Shown piece by piece: positions 23,824 through 35,775 of a DNA stretch of 64,000 nucleotides. The notes beneath the pieces are model-generated. The model worked only from the letters and a program-made list of their open reading frames with translations. It made no database searches and had not been told where the DNA came from. The stretch comes from Albifimbria verrucaria (taxonomy: Eukaryota > Ascomycota > Sordariomycetes > Hypocreales > Stachybotryaceae), in the NCBI GenBank assembly GCA_020081605.1, contig JAHREC010000023.1, positions 124,001 through 188,000 of the forward strand, in the 5' to 3' direction. The first letter of the stretch is position 1. Every line of letters starts with the position of its first letter. The position numbers and the translations under genes were made by a program.

Positions 23824-24655
23824 AACGAGCGTATTGTTGCAAAGACTGCCGTGATTAGGGTGTAACATAAACAGAAGAAGAAAGACAATGCGGGAATGGA
23901 AGCTCTGCGGCTCTCTGCTATGCCAATGAGCACACACATATATATGGATGTACATTTGCCAGGAAACAAGGATCGAAGACGGCGGGCGCTTAGGTATTCA
24001 GCTGCGACTAAAAAAGTGAGCGATGTTGGAGGTGGCACCCAATGACAACCGTGGCAGAGATTACAGTAGACCAGCCGCCGAGACTTGCAGGGATAATCGC
24101 GGCAACTGTATCAGCAAACACAATGGTCTGTTTGTGAACCTGTCAAATAAGCGCCATGAGTCATGCATTTGAGCCTATTGCAGAGCCACCTGAAACTGAC
24201 GCACTATTCCACAGCCTCAAATAGTCATGCAAGGCGATGTTGGTTAACCCAATATGCCGCTTGCTGTCAGCTACCTCCGAAAAACGAAAACCAGAAATCC
24301 GAGGGCCTAGAAGCCTAGCAGTTCTCCATTTCCTCTAAAAGATGAGCAAGGGTATCGCGCCTATATACATAGAGTAACCGGTCTACTCCTTGGGGAATAA
24401 ATAACTCAATATGGATAATTACACCCCAACTATATAAATGAACAATTCATAGTCGATAGCGCCTCAAAACTACCCCGAGCAGACAATGGGCGGAAGGAAG
24501 ATAATAGCTGTGGCGACTGCCATGTACACTCCTAGTTAAGACTTGGGAATAAACGGGTAATAATGCAGTCGAGATACTTGTGTTATTTCCTATACGGCCA
24601 TGAACATAACTTTCCTTATTATATTAAGTAGATTTATTACTCCCAAAAACTATAT
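23824..24655. other. No supported gene
   Basis: Likely upstream region of the patatin gene; nothing else seen. Confidence 0.4.
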
Positions 24656-25093
24656 TCATTCAGGCTGAGCAGCTACAATTACTCCTCCGCAGAGACGCCA
24701 GGAAATATCTCCTAGGGCACGTCCCCATAACCCCTTAATCCTCTTATCGTACATCTGATGGTTTCTGCTATCGCTGTACTCTGAGAACGGCCGCGTAAGA
24801 TAGATTTCGAGCAGCTGCTGCCTACTGTTGGGGCGGGCGTTTTCTGGGCCGTCGCCCTGGGCAATGAAGAATATATTCTCGGTTGGGAAATACATCTCCT
24901 TGGCCACATTGGCCCAGTACGTGATATGATCCTTGCAGACAATATGCAGTTCCTTTAGGCTAGGGAAGGCACGTAGCTCTTTGGAGTGAAAATGGAAGAA
25001 GCTCTCTTCTTTGGCGCTTGCGAAGCGGAAACACTGGATCAGCGGCGTCTCGGCCTCGCACCACGAGGTAGTCAAAGGGTTAATAGAGATCAT
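24656..25093 (-). pseudogene. C-terminal fragment of an F-box / 2EXR-type fungal protein
   Basis: 145 residues: WCEAETPLIQCFRFAS, then LRAFPSLKELHIVCKDHITYW and NIFFIAQGDG. The 'SLKELHIVC' strand followed by a variable W/F-rich tail is typical of the back half of 2EXR/F-box fungal proteins. The upstream frame to about 25380 is full of stops, so the N-terminal F-box is missing. Confidence 0.35.
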
Positions 25094-25389
25094 GTTGGCC
25101 TCGTAGTTTATTTAGGTATAGCTTTGGTTACGGATAAAGGCACGCTAGTAGAGCTGCTTCTTGAGAGCGATACGCCGGGACTTACGGCGGACGTAGTAGA
25201 TAGCGGTCGCCCTCGAGGTGCTCTGTAAATTTCTCCTCGTACCTCCTCGCTACATTATGAGGAGAGGAACAGCTGCCCCGTCGACACTAGGCTCGGAAAG
25301 AGGAGCAACGCTCCTCGCTGCCGCCCATCCGAAGCGTAACGACGACGAAGATCGAGTGATACCCGAGGTTACTTAGCTACTGAGGTATG

Positions 25390-26535
25390 TTCACCAAACC
25401 CACTTCATATTGCACTTCACCGTGCCTAAACCTCATGTCTTCACGGCCTGTAAAAATACTCTTCTAGGAAACCATTTTAAACGAGGGCTATATGAGCGTT
25501 GTCGTTGCAGGTAATGCCCTTGCGAGCCTTGAGTTAGGCGAATTCGTTATTATTAGGTCCAAGAGATAACCCCGTGAGCCCCTGAAGGTGACAGCTACCC
25601 TACGAGCACCTTCGGCTATCCGTATATTCGTCTTGATGCGATAGAGAATTATACTATCTTCTATGAACGAGATATTACCATTAATAAGATAAACTCTTCT
25701 GTTTATCGGGCTAATTATTCTGTATATGGTGACGTTGCTTTTAAGGTGGTCTGCAGAAAATAACGTTTATTGCCCTCTAGGCGAGCCAAGGTTGCCCAGG
25801 AACGGCGGTGCGAAGAGGTGGTGCTTCGCAAAATTAGTTATATACGTACATATTCCCCAATATCTTATGAAGGGATAATCAAACATTACTAATCTTCTGA
25901 CAGTAGCATTCAATTACCAAACTCTTCGGATCTAATGCTGGATTCTATCCTTTATACTTAGAACACTTATTATATTCTGATCTGGCTGCTTAGAAAGACC
26001 TGAAAGCGGGTTATTTCTTTTACTGGAGATAGAAGTATGGCACTCTCTGTTCTTTGCTAAATGGGTTCGGTGGTAGCCTAACGTTATGCCTCCTTAATTA
26101 TCCATAACGATATTAAGCCGAGCAATGTTCTGTAGGTGCTAAGGAGGGTGCGCGTCTCATTGACTTCGGATTGGTGACTATGTGCACGTCTCCAGCGTGC
26201 AGTGGCGGCACAACTTTTTACGTCTCCATGGAGTACTTGTTCAGAAGTGAAAGGGGTCCTGGTAGTGATAACTTTGAGCTGAAACCACGTTGCTCTACAT
26301 TTTAGGACAAATCCCTTTACGACAGGCCACGGAGCGGTCATGGATGATTGCTAAGCTTTCGGAACGACCGGGGAGAGAACAGACGATTTCATGGCTGCAG
26401 AAAATCATTCAAATATACCGGACTCTCCCTGGTCTTGGTATCGAAGGAATAGTGAGAAAAGCCTTGACAATGGATCCGAGGAAGAGAATCTCTGCCGAAC
26501 AAATTGTTCACAGATCGGATAAACTACGAGAATAG
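25390..26535 (+). pseudogene. Degenerate Ser/Thr protein kinase
   Basis: Kinase landmarks appear in order but in different frames. Catalytic loop IIHNDIKPSNVL (about 26096-26131) with Asn in place of the Arg of HRD. Then GARLIDFGLVT (DFG), GGTTFYVSMEYL near 26210, and the C-lobe 26290-26535 (MLYILGQIP, IEGIVRKALTMDPRKRISAEQIV). Stops and shifts occur before, between and after. Upstream 25390-25560 reads as weakly protein-like and may be an N-terminal domain. Heavily decayed, unlike the lightly frameshifted neighbours, so clearly an old pseudogene. Confidence 0.65.
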
Positions 26536-27455
26536 CTGGTTGGTAACAGTGACGACCCAGATCAGGAAGAGATAGAATAAGAAAAAAAAGTATGAAAACC
26601 CATGCGGACACAGCCACCACCAATTCCACCGTCCGCTACTTAGTCCGAGTAACGACCTATGACACATCAACACAGAGACAGTCACAACCGACAATTTGAG
26701 ATCTGCGTGGCAATGCCAGGATGCACCGTACAACGCGTCTGGTAGTAATATAGAATATAGCACGTGATAAGCGTCGGGTCTGCTAAGGTACGAAGGTTTG
26801 CAAACATAGAAACCACAGGGGTTTCATGTGTTGCCGGGATCGTATGCTCTATAAGATTAGAAACTATCAGATATTTTTATCTTGGTTACTGTCATCAACG
26901 CAGCTTCTGAGGTAGAGTCGGCCAATCCGTAAGAAGCCAGTAATTGTGGTGAGTGACATACAGATGCTTATAAAATGAGGCGAACTTGGTGGCTCTATGC
27001 GACTCGCTCAATTTCTCCTCTATCTTCCTCAGAAGCTTCTATTATCCCATTGAGGCCTTCGAGGTTTGATGACTGCTGCAATTGTTGGGTAAGTTGAGCG
27101 TCAACCTTTGCTCTGCGCTTCTGTTCGGTTAATAAAGTACACTTCATGATCTTAATAACGGTTCCATGGCCCCATACAATTCCCTTCTGCAATACTTCAG
27201 CATCTATTCTATAACTGTCTATAGCTATAACATACTTCACGTTAGCATATTGCATACTACAGCTTACAACAGCCCGGATACTCACCGGTAGCATTATCTC
27301 TTGGTGACTGGAGCCTGGGTCCGTCGATGCCGACATAACCCTGCTGATTCTACTCGAGCTCTAAGATGCCATTCTCGTCACCGATCGCAGCGTGCCTACC
27401 GCGCGTCTTGTTAACCGACTCGACCACCTTACGCAATTGGGGCGGTGCCTTTAAA
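26536..27455. other. No supported gene
   Basis: A minus-strand ORF at 26995-27336 (113 aa, Gln-rich tail) has no recognisable motif and is left unassigned. Confidence 0.4.
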
Positions 27456-27527
27456 ATGATCCACTAGTCGCTCCATTTCGGATAACGTACATGATAAGCG
27501 AGTGGATCAGACAAGCGAGTGGATCAA
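27456..27527. repeat. Terminal/subterminal repeats with GTGGATCA motif
   Basis: AAGCGAGTGGATCA occurs twice in direct orientation (about 27495-27527) and an inverted, slightly diverged TGATCCACTAGTCGCT lies at about 27456. Such paired repeats sit at the ends of pogo/Fot elements; here they lie just beyond the 3' end of the Fot-like coding relic. Confidence 0.45.
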
Positions 27528-27605
27528 AAATCTCAACCTTCGAGATAGGAACCTCAATTAAAACACCACAGATCATCTGATCAATTCAAACTAATCGCTA
27601 TACTC

Positions 27606-28170
27606 TTACCCAGAGACCTCTACCTCTATCCAAATTGTTCGTGCATTATGCCCGGGCTTGCCGCATACACCACAGCGCATAACCCTTGGTCGCGACGATC
27701 TTCCTTGACCACCTCGCCTCGACGATTCGGCTACTACCTGCGTATCTATATCCATTTGATCAATTGATGCCTGCCCTTCCCTACAGTCATCATCCCTCCA
27801 TTGCGTAGGCATTTCTTTTTTCTCCTCCGGCGCCGGCTCAATATCTCATTTGCCTCTCGAAGATCCTTAACCTCAGCCTCTAGTAATGCCATCTTATGCT
27901 GATTTGTCAGTAAACTCTTAGAGAATGAATCGAGGGCCTCAATAATCGATGCTGGAGAGCTACCCTTATATCTCTTAATTCGTCTTTTAATATATTCAGA
28001 CTAAGATTCAGTCTCCCTAACTGTCTTTGGGGTCAGCAAAGCAGATGTGGGTGGCATCACTGGATACGGAGAGCGCATATTTGCTTGCGGTCTTGTTTTT
28101 AATGCATCTGGTAGGAACGGCGATTTTATTCGCTTGAATACTCTATTGTGATCCCGGAATGAATAAAATG
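27606..28170 (-). mobile_element. C-terminus of a pogo/Fot-type (DDE1) transposase
   Basis: Recognisable Fot C-terminus: LTPKTVRETES, then a TAG (28001-28003, most simply CAG to TAG) and SEYIKRRIKRYKGSSPASIIEALDSFSKSLL, a coiled coil (ALLEAEVKDLREANEILSRRRRRKK), and the zinc knuckle CGVCGKPGHNART. One missing base in CCC 27774-27776 separates coiled coil and knuckle. The DDE catalytic domain is absent; its place upstream is taken by the mariner-type transposase. Confidence 0.75.
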
Positions 28171-29096
28171 ACCCTCTGCACTTTCCTGTTTCGCCCCAAC
28201 CTGATTGATGCACCACTTGAGGAAAGTGGCGAAATGTAACCCTTTTATCTCTTGCTTGTACGATGCTTTCCTCATACACTTCTTGACTTCGCCAAAATAA
28301 CTCTCAGTTGGATATAATTCAGGAGAGTACGGAGGAAGGACGAGAAGCTTGACGCCTGCTGCGGAGCAAAGTTCTCTCAATCGGTCTGGTCGGTGGAAGC
28401 TTGCATTGTCCATTACCAGAACAGATTTAGGCTGCGGAAACCTGCCACAATGACGAAGCAACTGCCTAATAAAGCTCTCAAACATGACATGATCAGCAGA
28501 ACCTTGGAAAATTCGAGATAGCATAAGACCGTCCTGTGTATATGCTGCAATGAACTGGTATCTTTTCTCGCGGTTGAAGTCAGCATTGTGAAATGGTGCT
28601 ACTCCTCGTGGAGCCCATCCTGTGCGGCGCTGCGCAGTTGTGGTATCGCTACCTGACTCGTCTATGAAGATAAGATGATAGGATTTATATTTTGACAACT
28701 CATAGTGATACAGATGCCGTAATGATGAACTTCTCTGCCTTGCAACACGAGGAGTTGTCTTGTTTGACCAACTGCTGGTCTGTATGGCATAGGTGATGCT
28801 GTTGGGTGAGACTTCCACCTCAGACTCTTCTCGAAAGAGCCCTATCATCTCGTCACGGTGTATGCATGGTTTGCTCTTGACGAATGGCAGCCGGCATATG
28901 TGGTGATACATTCCTTCTGTCCGCCCGTTCTGTTCGGTGGTGGATGCGTGGCTTCAAAGCGGCGTCTGTTGGAGCGAATTCTACGGACAATGTACTCGGT
29001 GCAGTCGACTTGCTTAATCATTCGGCGTGTCGAAGACTCAGCTAGAAGTAGAGACGCAATAAGCTTGTGCTTGGTAACAGTTAGTTTCGGTGTCAT
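28126..29096 (-). mobile_element. Mariner/IS630-type (DDE_3) transposase
   Basis: ATG 29096 opens a helix-turn-helix region (TKHKLIASLLLAESSTRRMIKQVDC). After two offsetting frame changes near 28850-28930 a 261-residue frame carries a complete DDE_3 domain: FIDESGSD with first Asp, RRTGWAPRGVAP, YTQDGLMLSRIFQG, VLVMDNASFHRPDR with second Asp, and LPPYSPELYPTESYFGEVK with the Glu. The end AEGHFIHSGITIEY is the family's usual terminus. The catalytic domain is intact. No clear terminal inverted repeats were found. Its end overlaps the Fot-like fragment by about 40 bp in another frame. Confidence 0.8.
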
Positions 29097-31454
29097 CTTG
29101 TTGTTTGGGCGCTGCGCTGGACTGTAATATAAAGGATCGGATGATAGAATGCCAGAGGAACAAGAGAACAGAGGGACTGGACGGCTGGAAACTAGGGGCA
29201 ACAGGGTACCTGATTGGCTAGCGTCATTCCTGTGGCCACTTCTGCACGTTTAAATGGATACTTGCAAGTCACAGTGACGGTACGTATGCGCCACATGTCG
29301 CATCATGAGTCCGTGCTGTAAACAATCTCGGTGAATAACGAAAGGCGGACCACTTGATTCGGACTACTCTGTAGCCAGGTAGGATCATTTGATTTGCAAC
29401 GCATCGCTTTGTTACGAGTTTAAATGCTGGGATTGTAATTATCGGCTAACATAACAGCTAGCCAATGTCTCTAAGTTTTCCACTGTCTTAGTTGGATCAG
29501 ATCCAGGTTCGGTACCTCAACGGAGGCTTACCACATTTAATCAGAAATGTATGCGTCGCTTCAACTAGATTTGTAGTGCTAGTACGTGGCTACACTACTG
29601 TGCCCTGCACAAGAATATTAGCTAATGAGCGTTATCAAGATAATAGCGAATTGTGATCTCATGATTGTGGAGGGACCATTAGTTGGCAATGATAATGACT
29701 GGATAATGAGTTCGTCCGCGTAATGCGGCCAAAGTGACCACTTCCAGCCACCTTGTGGTTACATAAAGCAGAAATGAAGTTACAGTAAAAGAGAGGATTA
29801 AAGACTAGCCTTCCAACCCTCGAAACGATCAAATTCCTGCCTGCCGATCTTAGTAAGTCTCACAGGTAAAGCTCTAACATCAAACTTCGTATTACCAGCG
29901 AGACGTCCTGGTACTGTGGCTGAGACACTGTCTTTCAGCGCGGCCTGTCTCTTGTCCTTGTTTTGCGAGCATAGTAAGATCCTTTTGGGTCGATGGGTTC
30001 ATAATTGTGACTTGGCTCAATGATCGCCATCAGGCCGCCATAGTGAGAGGATTTCAATTTCATGGCGGTCATCACTTTCCTTCGTGCTCTCTGCAAATCA
30101 TCGACCAGCTTTTTGTTCACTCCCTTGTTCCGTATCTCCTCGGCTTACCCATCCGCTATTATGAACAGCTTTATCCATGGTAATGGCCTATCTCTCTTAA
30201 AGAATAACATGCTTCCTTTCTGTTATTGTCGCATTATTAGTCTTCTCCAACTCCGTCTCACATTACTGTCTCTGGTTAAGACATCCACGTCCGGTTCATC
30301 TTCCTGCAACAAGACCATTGAGAAGAGATCGGCGCTTCCATCTGGCAGCACAGCCATCTCGCCATCTCAACTGATTTGAGTCCAAGCTGCCTACAATTCA
30401 TCTCCTGTCAACTTAAATTCGCGGGTTGACGGGGTTCAGACCCTCTGTTCTCATTTTTTCTTCTTCTATCTCGCTCTTTCGCAGCCAGTACTCGTCTCCC
30501 ATACGTTGGCAGCCTCAATTCTATTCAGGCTAATAACTACCAGCCGTCGCCATCCCATTGAGTGTCATAAGCTGTAGGATATGTCACCGACTAGGAACAG
30601 GACCGATTAATGCGGATAAGACCTGAACATGTCTTGATGATTCATAGACCGGTTCAAAGCAGATGTACGACTATTACTCTCCACAATAGATAGCCATATC
30701 ATAATACTTGCAACGATTCGGAAAATTTGTTTTCATTGCTTAATGCATGTACTCACGGGATTGGAAGTCGACTCACAAAGGAACCAGAAGGAATCAACCA
30801 CAAGAACCCACGAACGCAATCGCACTTTGCCAATTTCGCTTACACATTCGACTCTAATTTTGCTTTCTTGAACGATAGAGCTGGTTGGGACCTACATCTG
30901 CGATATTTGTGAGGGTCATGGCTTGAGTCACTCTATTTGCAGTGGCTGGTGCTGAACCCTTTCCTTAATAATTACCAATTGCTGATGTGGTGGTTACATG
31001 ATCGGAACATACTCAGATCGAGTTACTAGGCACAAGGGTGGTCATGGCGGTTTTGAGGGTGTTGTTTACCTATCACTTAACTGATAATGGCGTATTCTTA
31101 CGTTCCAGATTGACCGCCCCTATACCCACTGTGAGACCCTGAAATCCTGCTTGGGATCATCGCGCCATATCCCAAATAAGTCGTCGAATTTCCCAAGATC
31201 GGACCGCCATTATTGATTGGCTTGCTCAAATTCTTCGTCGTATTATTCGATGGTGCAAGAGAGCAAGCAAGACGCAACTTTCCTGCCTTTCTGACATTCT
31301 CACGACATGTTTGTGTGAGGCCAAGGAGGGCGGCTCGACCTCGACCGAGCGAGCGAGCCGCAATGGCTGGGATTCTGGTTCTGATGATCAATTTCGTATT
31401 TCAGACATCGTTCTTTTCTCCCCTTGTCAACAATCTCTGGATACGGTGGTTGAT
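29097..31454. other. No supported gene
   Basis: 2.3 kb of short ORFs. A minus-strand ORF at 29935-30120 (RRKVMTAMKLKSSHYGGLMAIIEP) looks codon-like but matches nothing I know. Confidence 0.4.
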
Positions 31455-32114
31455 TTATGATTTAGCCATTGTCAGGAGACTTCTGATTCTTACGGGATCC
31501 CCACACCCACAAGTAGACCTGGAACAAACGACTTGAAGAATGCCCGCACCGGTACCAGTAATATGCCCAGGGCCAACGTCGTATAACACAATAGGCTCTG
31601 TATCAGTGGCATTAAGGAGGTGAAGGAGAAGCTTACTATCGTCAAACTTGTTTTTAGTATCGGTTAGCCAGTAGGCTTGCTCTTTGGATTCATTATCAAG
31701 ATCTAAAGATTCTGTAGACTGCCTGAAGTCCCAATCGAAAGAGGCCGGCTCGAGCCAAGGAATCTGTGGCAACTCAGCAGCGTTTTCGGACAGCAGGCTT
31801 GCCTCCTCGTTCAAGCCCAGCGCAAGATGCCGGTCATGCACTGATTGTGACTCCTCAATCCTAATCAACTCGATGAGCTCAGCATCGGAGTCAACAGCCT
31901 CAGCAACGCTATGAGCGAGTTTGGCATCCTGAACCAGGACTATCGCCCTCTCTAAATCGGTCTTGAAGTTATTAAAAGCCACAACAAGGTCTGGAGGTCT
32001 AGTTTCGGCCCATTTGCCACAGCGAAGTATGTCTTGAGTCTCGATCTCTTCGAGTTGGAGACGCAGAGCGAGTTCCTCGTCATAGGCTATGGTCAAACAA
32101 TCTTCAAATGCCAT
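31455..32114 (-). pseudogene. N-terminal part of an RBR/IBR-type ubiquitin ligase-like protein
   Basis: ATG 32114 (MAFEDCLTIAYDEELALRLQLEEIETQ) followed by helices with LERAIVLVQDAKLAHSVAEAVDSDAELIELIRIEESQ and DRHLALGL. This amphipathic N-terminus is what I know from fungal RING-IBR-RING proteins, where it precedes the first RING. Here the frame ends at 31455 with no RING Cys pairs and no continuation downstream, so it is truncated or has lost its 3' exons. The tail CSRSTCGCGDPV is not a RING. Confidence 0.45.
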
Positions 32115-33363
32115 AATTATTGCTGGAAGGGACCACAATAAACAGGAGACAGCCTATACGGTTATTGGCAGATGAAGTCTATGCTCACGATCAATTTGAG
32201 ATGGAAGCCAGAGCGCATGAAAAAGAGTCGAAGAAAAGAAGAAGAAAAACAAATTGGAAAAAGTGAGTTCTGGATCAGGTTTTCCTTCTCCTCACGACCA
32301 ACGACCCTTGCATTGAATATGCCTTGGTTTGTCGGGACCTGAAGCTCAATAATATGGCTAAGACAAGAAGATATGACCAACCATAACGAAGCTTAAGGTA
32401 CTATTGGTCTCGAAATTCTTATTCATAATGTTCCGATAGTCTTACTCTCCTTCAATTTGAAACATGACCACTACCGTTCTCAAAGTTTTCATTGTAGACT
32501 GATATGTAGAACTTGCTTGCTCTCCGTTCAAAGCCGCCGTAGCCTGATGCTGATATTGAACATCTTCTCAACTGGCTTTGGAGTATTTGTTACGTCTCAA
32601 TGCGCTTGATTTTAAAAAACTTGCAAAGCATGATGACAGCCAACGTGCCTGGTGGGTTCCAATGGGGCGGCTCGGCCAGTTGACACTGTAAAACGGCTAC
32701 CGGCATCTGTCAAGGTACAAGTCAGAGGAGATTGGGGACATTGCAGGTGTTAACATTTGGATACGACCCCAGAGCGTTATAGGACGCTTCTATAGGTTAC
32801 TAAGGAAAGCTGATATCTTAGTCCATTAAGCTAGGTGTGAAATGCTCTACTTTACCGGGTATGGCTGGTCGTAATCAGATTCATTCCAAATTCGCCGTCT
32901 TCCCCGAAAAAGTTTAACTGTATCCAGCACTCAGAAAAGGGAGATCTACATGAGACAAAATCTCTGTGGCATGAGCAAGATGATTCATCATCAAAAGGAG
33001 TAATTCTGAAAAACAAAAGAGACCAGGTTGAAACATGAATTTTGGCTCTTCTCACTTAGCCTTGTATAAAGGGCAATGCGACAAGGGTTGATATAGGTTT
33101 GAGGAACATTTTCGGACAATCGCCATGCTCCATTAACCTATGTCAAATATAAGCGATTCCATTTGGACCTCGCGGCGCAAGTATGAGCGAAGATAGGCCT
33201 AGATTTTACTACGCTGTTGATTTCATGTTTTTGGCTGTGGGACATTGCATGAAAGCGTCTCCGTCGTCGCTCCATTGGAAGAAAGTTGATGGTGGCTCGG
33301 TACGAGCGATGCAAAGATCATAATTCCGAAGACCGAGGAGCTCATCAAGTGGGCTCTGTGAAC
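32115..33363. other. No supported gene
   Basis: Nothing coding recognised. Confidence 0.45.
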
Positions 33364-35210
33364 CTAAAAGCATAAATTTCGCCGGATTATCCCGAAACGT
33401 TCAGATTGCTGTCCCCTGGACATTTTTCGATGCCGATGTATGTGTATGCCCGTAGAGGTAACGGACGTTCTAGGAGCAAGAGCCGCTGTATATATGAGAC
33501 CTGATAGATAAGGGTAGTATTGATTAGCAACCAAGAGACCTCGACAATCCGCACAAAGCCCGAGAACACCACTGAGGTGTACCAACAATGTGGAGTCAGG
33601 TCGGCCATGGCTGAAAGTCTCAGTACAGCTGGTGAGACACACTTGGAACATGAGCTCCAGAAATTCGTTAAAAATTCCCTCTACCCATTCGTCGATCTGG
33701 TTGATAGTTGCATACAATTTCCGTTCTGAATGGTTCCCAATCTAATCGCTTACATAGTCCGTATGACCTTGATACGCTCAGAATAACTCCATATTACAAG
33801 ATTCATTATCATTTATCTTATTATCGTTTTCTTCGTCTGTTTCGTCAGTATTATCTTCATTATCGTCTTCCTCCCGCTCCATTCATCGAATCATTACTTA
33901 ACTTACTAAGGGCTGCATAATCTCGATCTTCGCAAACTTCACTTTCTTGCACCCTAAGTTATCAGACTGGGAATCGGGGTAAGAACGATCAAAGTGTCTT
34001 CCTGCCTTCGGCCAAAGGCCTGATCCTAAATAGACCTTAATTGAGCCAATAATGTCGGGCTGATCCTCTTGCTTATTTCCTTCTCTCTTACGGCCCTTGA
34101 TATCCTGAAAAATCGGAAGACAAACGCGAACAACCTTTTCTAGAGATGCCGATATTGCTTCTCGCTGCTTTTCTTTGACATGAGGCTGAAAGGCCTGTCC
34201 TGAAAGTGATGACCTCTGGAGCTCGCAAGTCAGCATAATGTGGTGCGACTAGTGTGGCACGCGGTGTATTCGCAACGGTCTAGGGCCAAGTCAAGTGCCT
34301 CCATTAGGCAGGCTATCTTTTGTTCATCTTCCTTTGAGCTCAAGACATCGCAGTCATTTGCATCCGGCTCGTGGTTCCTTCGGTAATCGCTGAGTAAACA
34401 ATGGTGATTCGGTAATTTTTTGCTGCCGACATGATGTCTCGTCGAACAGTTCCATAAGTGGTCTTCCATGGTGTTCTATCCATCCACAAGCTCGTTGTTG
34501 CCAAAGAATCCCACTCCAACGCTTTGCTACTCAAATATGCCGAGTCTACCCCATCCTAGCACTTCGCCTAAATGCGAACATGCTCGATTGCCAAGTTTTT
34601 TAGTTGGAGAATAGGATCAGGCATAGAGCCACGAATCCGCGGGCCTGATCTTTTGGGAACTGAGGCAGGCCTGCTCACTTCAAACCATTTGCTGCCCGCT
34701 CTAGAAGGAAAGAATCTTTGGCACGCAACGCCGTTGATCCATGGCAAATCAGCGGACGAATTGATGCAGTCTTTGATTGGCCTTCCTCGGCCTTGTAGAT
34801 CGCGCCATCCATGTTCTTCGGTGCAGTGGTTTGCATCTGTTGAATATGGCGAAAGACATGACTACATGTTCATCGTCGTGCGCCTGTTCTTGGCGGCACA
34901 AGATGGGGTTAGGTGGAGCAGTTGGGAGCGGGTACTGGAGCTGAGCGATGTCTGCATGCTCCCACAGAATGTCCGGTATATCTTATATGATTGCAACAAG
35001 CTTTCTTTGGTCTTCTCGATTGGTGTTGCTATGTCGGCTTCTGAGGTGAGTTCTGGCTTCCTTAGCAACGCATGCAAAGCCACCTACCTCGCACACCAAT
35101 ACTCGATACGCAGCCAAATGAACAAACGGATAGATTGGACTACGCAAAACTGGTCCTGCAGTGGATTCCATTATCGTTGTTATTGCTGGATGCCGTGGAA
35201 CTTTCATTTA
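33364..35210 (-). pseudogene. Large C2H2 / DUF3505-like fungal protein with RIP-type stops
   Basis: From 35210 downward: YRVLVCEVGGF with ARTHLRSRHSN (degenerate C2H2), then after a TAA in the same frame DIPDILWEHADIAQLQYPLP; HGWRDLQGRGRPIKD; LPWINGVACQRFFPSRAGSKWFEV, a diagnostic block; LDRCEYTACHTSRTTLC, then a TGA and LASSRGHHFQDRPFSLMSKKSSEKQYRHL, a TAG and KRLFAFVFRFFRIS; last, GRPDSTLLVHLSGVLGLC..YYPYLSGLIY to 33364. The three stops are most simply CAA to TAA, TGG to TGA and TGG to TAG, all consistent with C-to-T change on one strand. Function unknown; such proteins are common in fungal accessory regions. Confidence 0.6.
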
Positions 35211-35775
35211 CCAGGACGACAAGGAATGCTCCTTTTGCTGCATGCTCTGAACGCGAGTTCGCGTCTTCCCACACGTTCCCCTGTCTAGCTCTTGTCTGTA
35301 GCGCAATTGGATATTCAAAACCGGTCCCCGGTCATAATCAAATCTCTGTGGCTTAGAGTGGGTCTGAAAAAACAAATCTAGTAGATTTGATTATGCCATT
35401 GACTACTACGGATGAAGTCGTGGTGTAGGTGAACGTCTAGCCGGGTCTCAATAGACTTACATGGTGTTCCCTCATTTTGGAGATTTCAGAGATTTCTAGT
35501 TTCTGAAGGTTTTTCCAGTCCAGGTCCGGTTGTACATAGATGAAACTTCATTGATTTGATGCTAGAGATGCCATGGCTCTTCAGCTTGAGTAACAAAAAT
35601 ATGTACACACATCTATAAAGAACCCTTGACTGCCTAAGTTATTCCGGATCTCATTGAAAAGGAAAAGAGCTTCCAGGGCTCAATCCCGCGAAACCACTCG
35701 GAGTCTCGCCTGTGTGCTCGTCGAGGTCCATGCTGAAGTCGCTTGGAGGGGGCCTATGCAAAATACGACTGGTTA
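35211..35775. other. No supported gene
   Basis: May include the last exon of the next gene (an acceptor TGCATAG near 35755), which I cannot fix. Confidence 0.35.

Noticed and set aside
26995..27336. 113-residue minus-strand ORF near the Fot relic
   Set aside because: Does not resemble any part of a Fot transposase and no other family is recognised.
29935..30120. Short basic minus-strand ORF
   Set aside because: Codon-like but with no family, start or splice support.
34572..35288. 238-residue plus-strand ORF
   Set aside because: Antisense to the DUF3505-like pseudogene, whose minus-strand motifs (LPWINGVACQRFFPSR) are specific.
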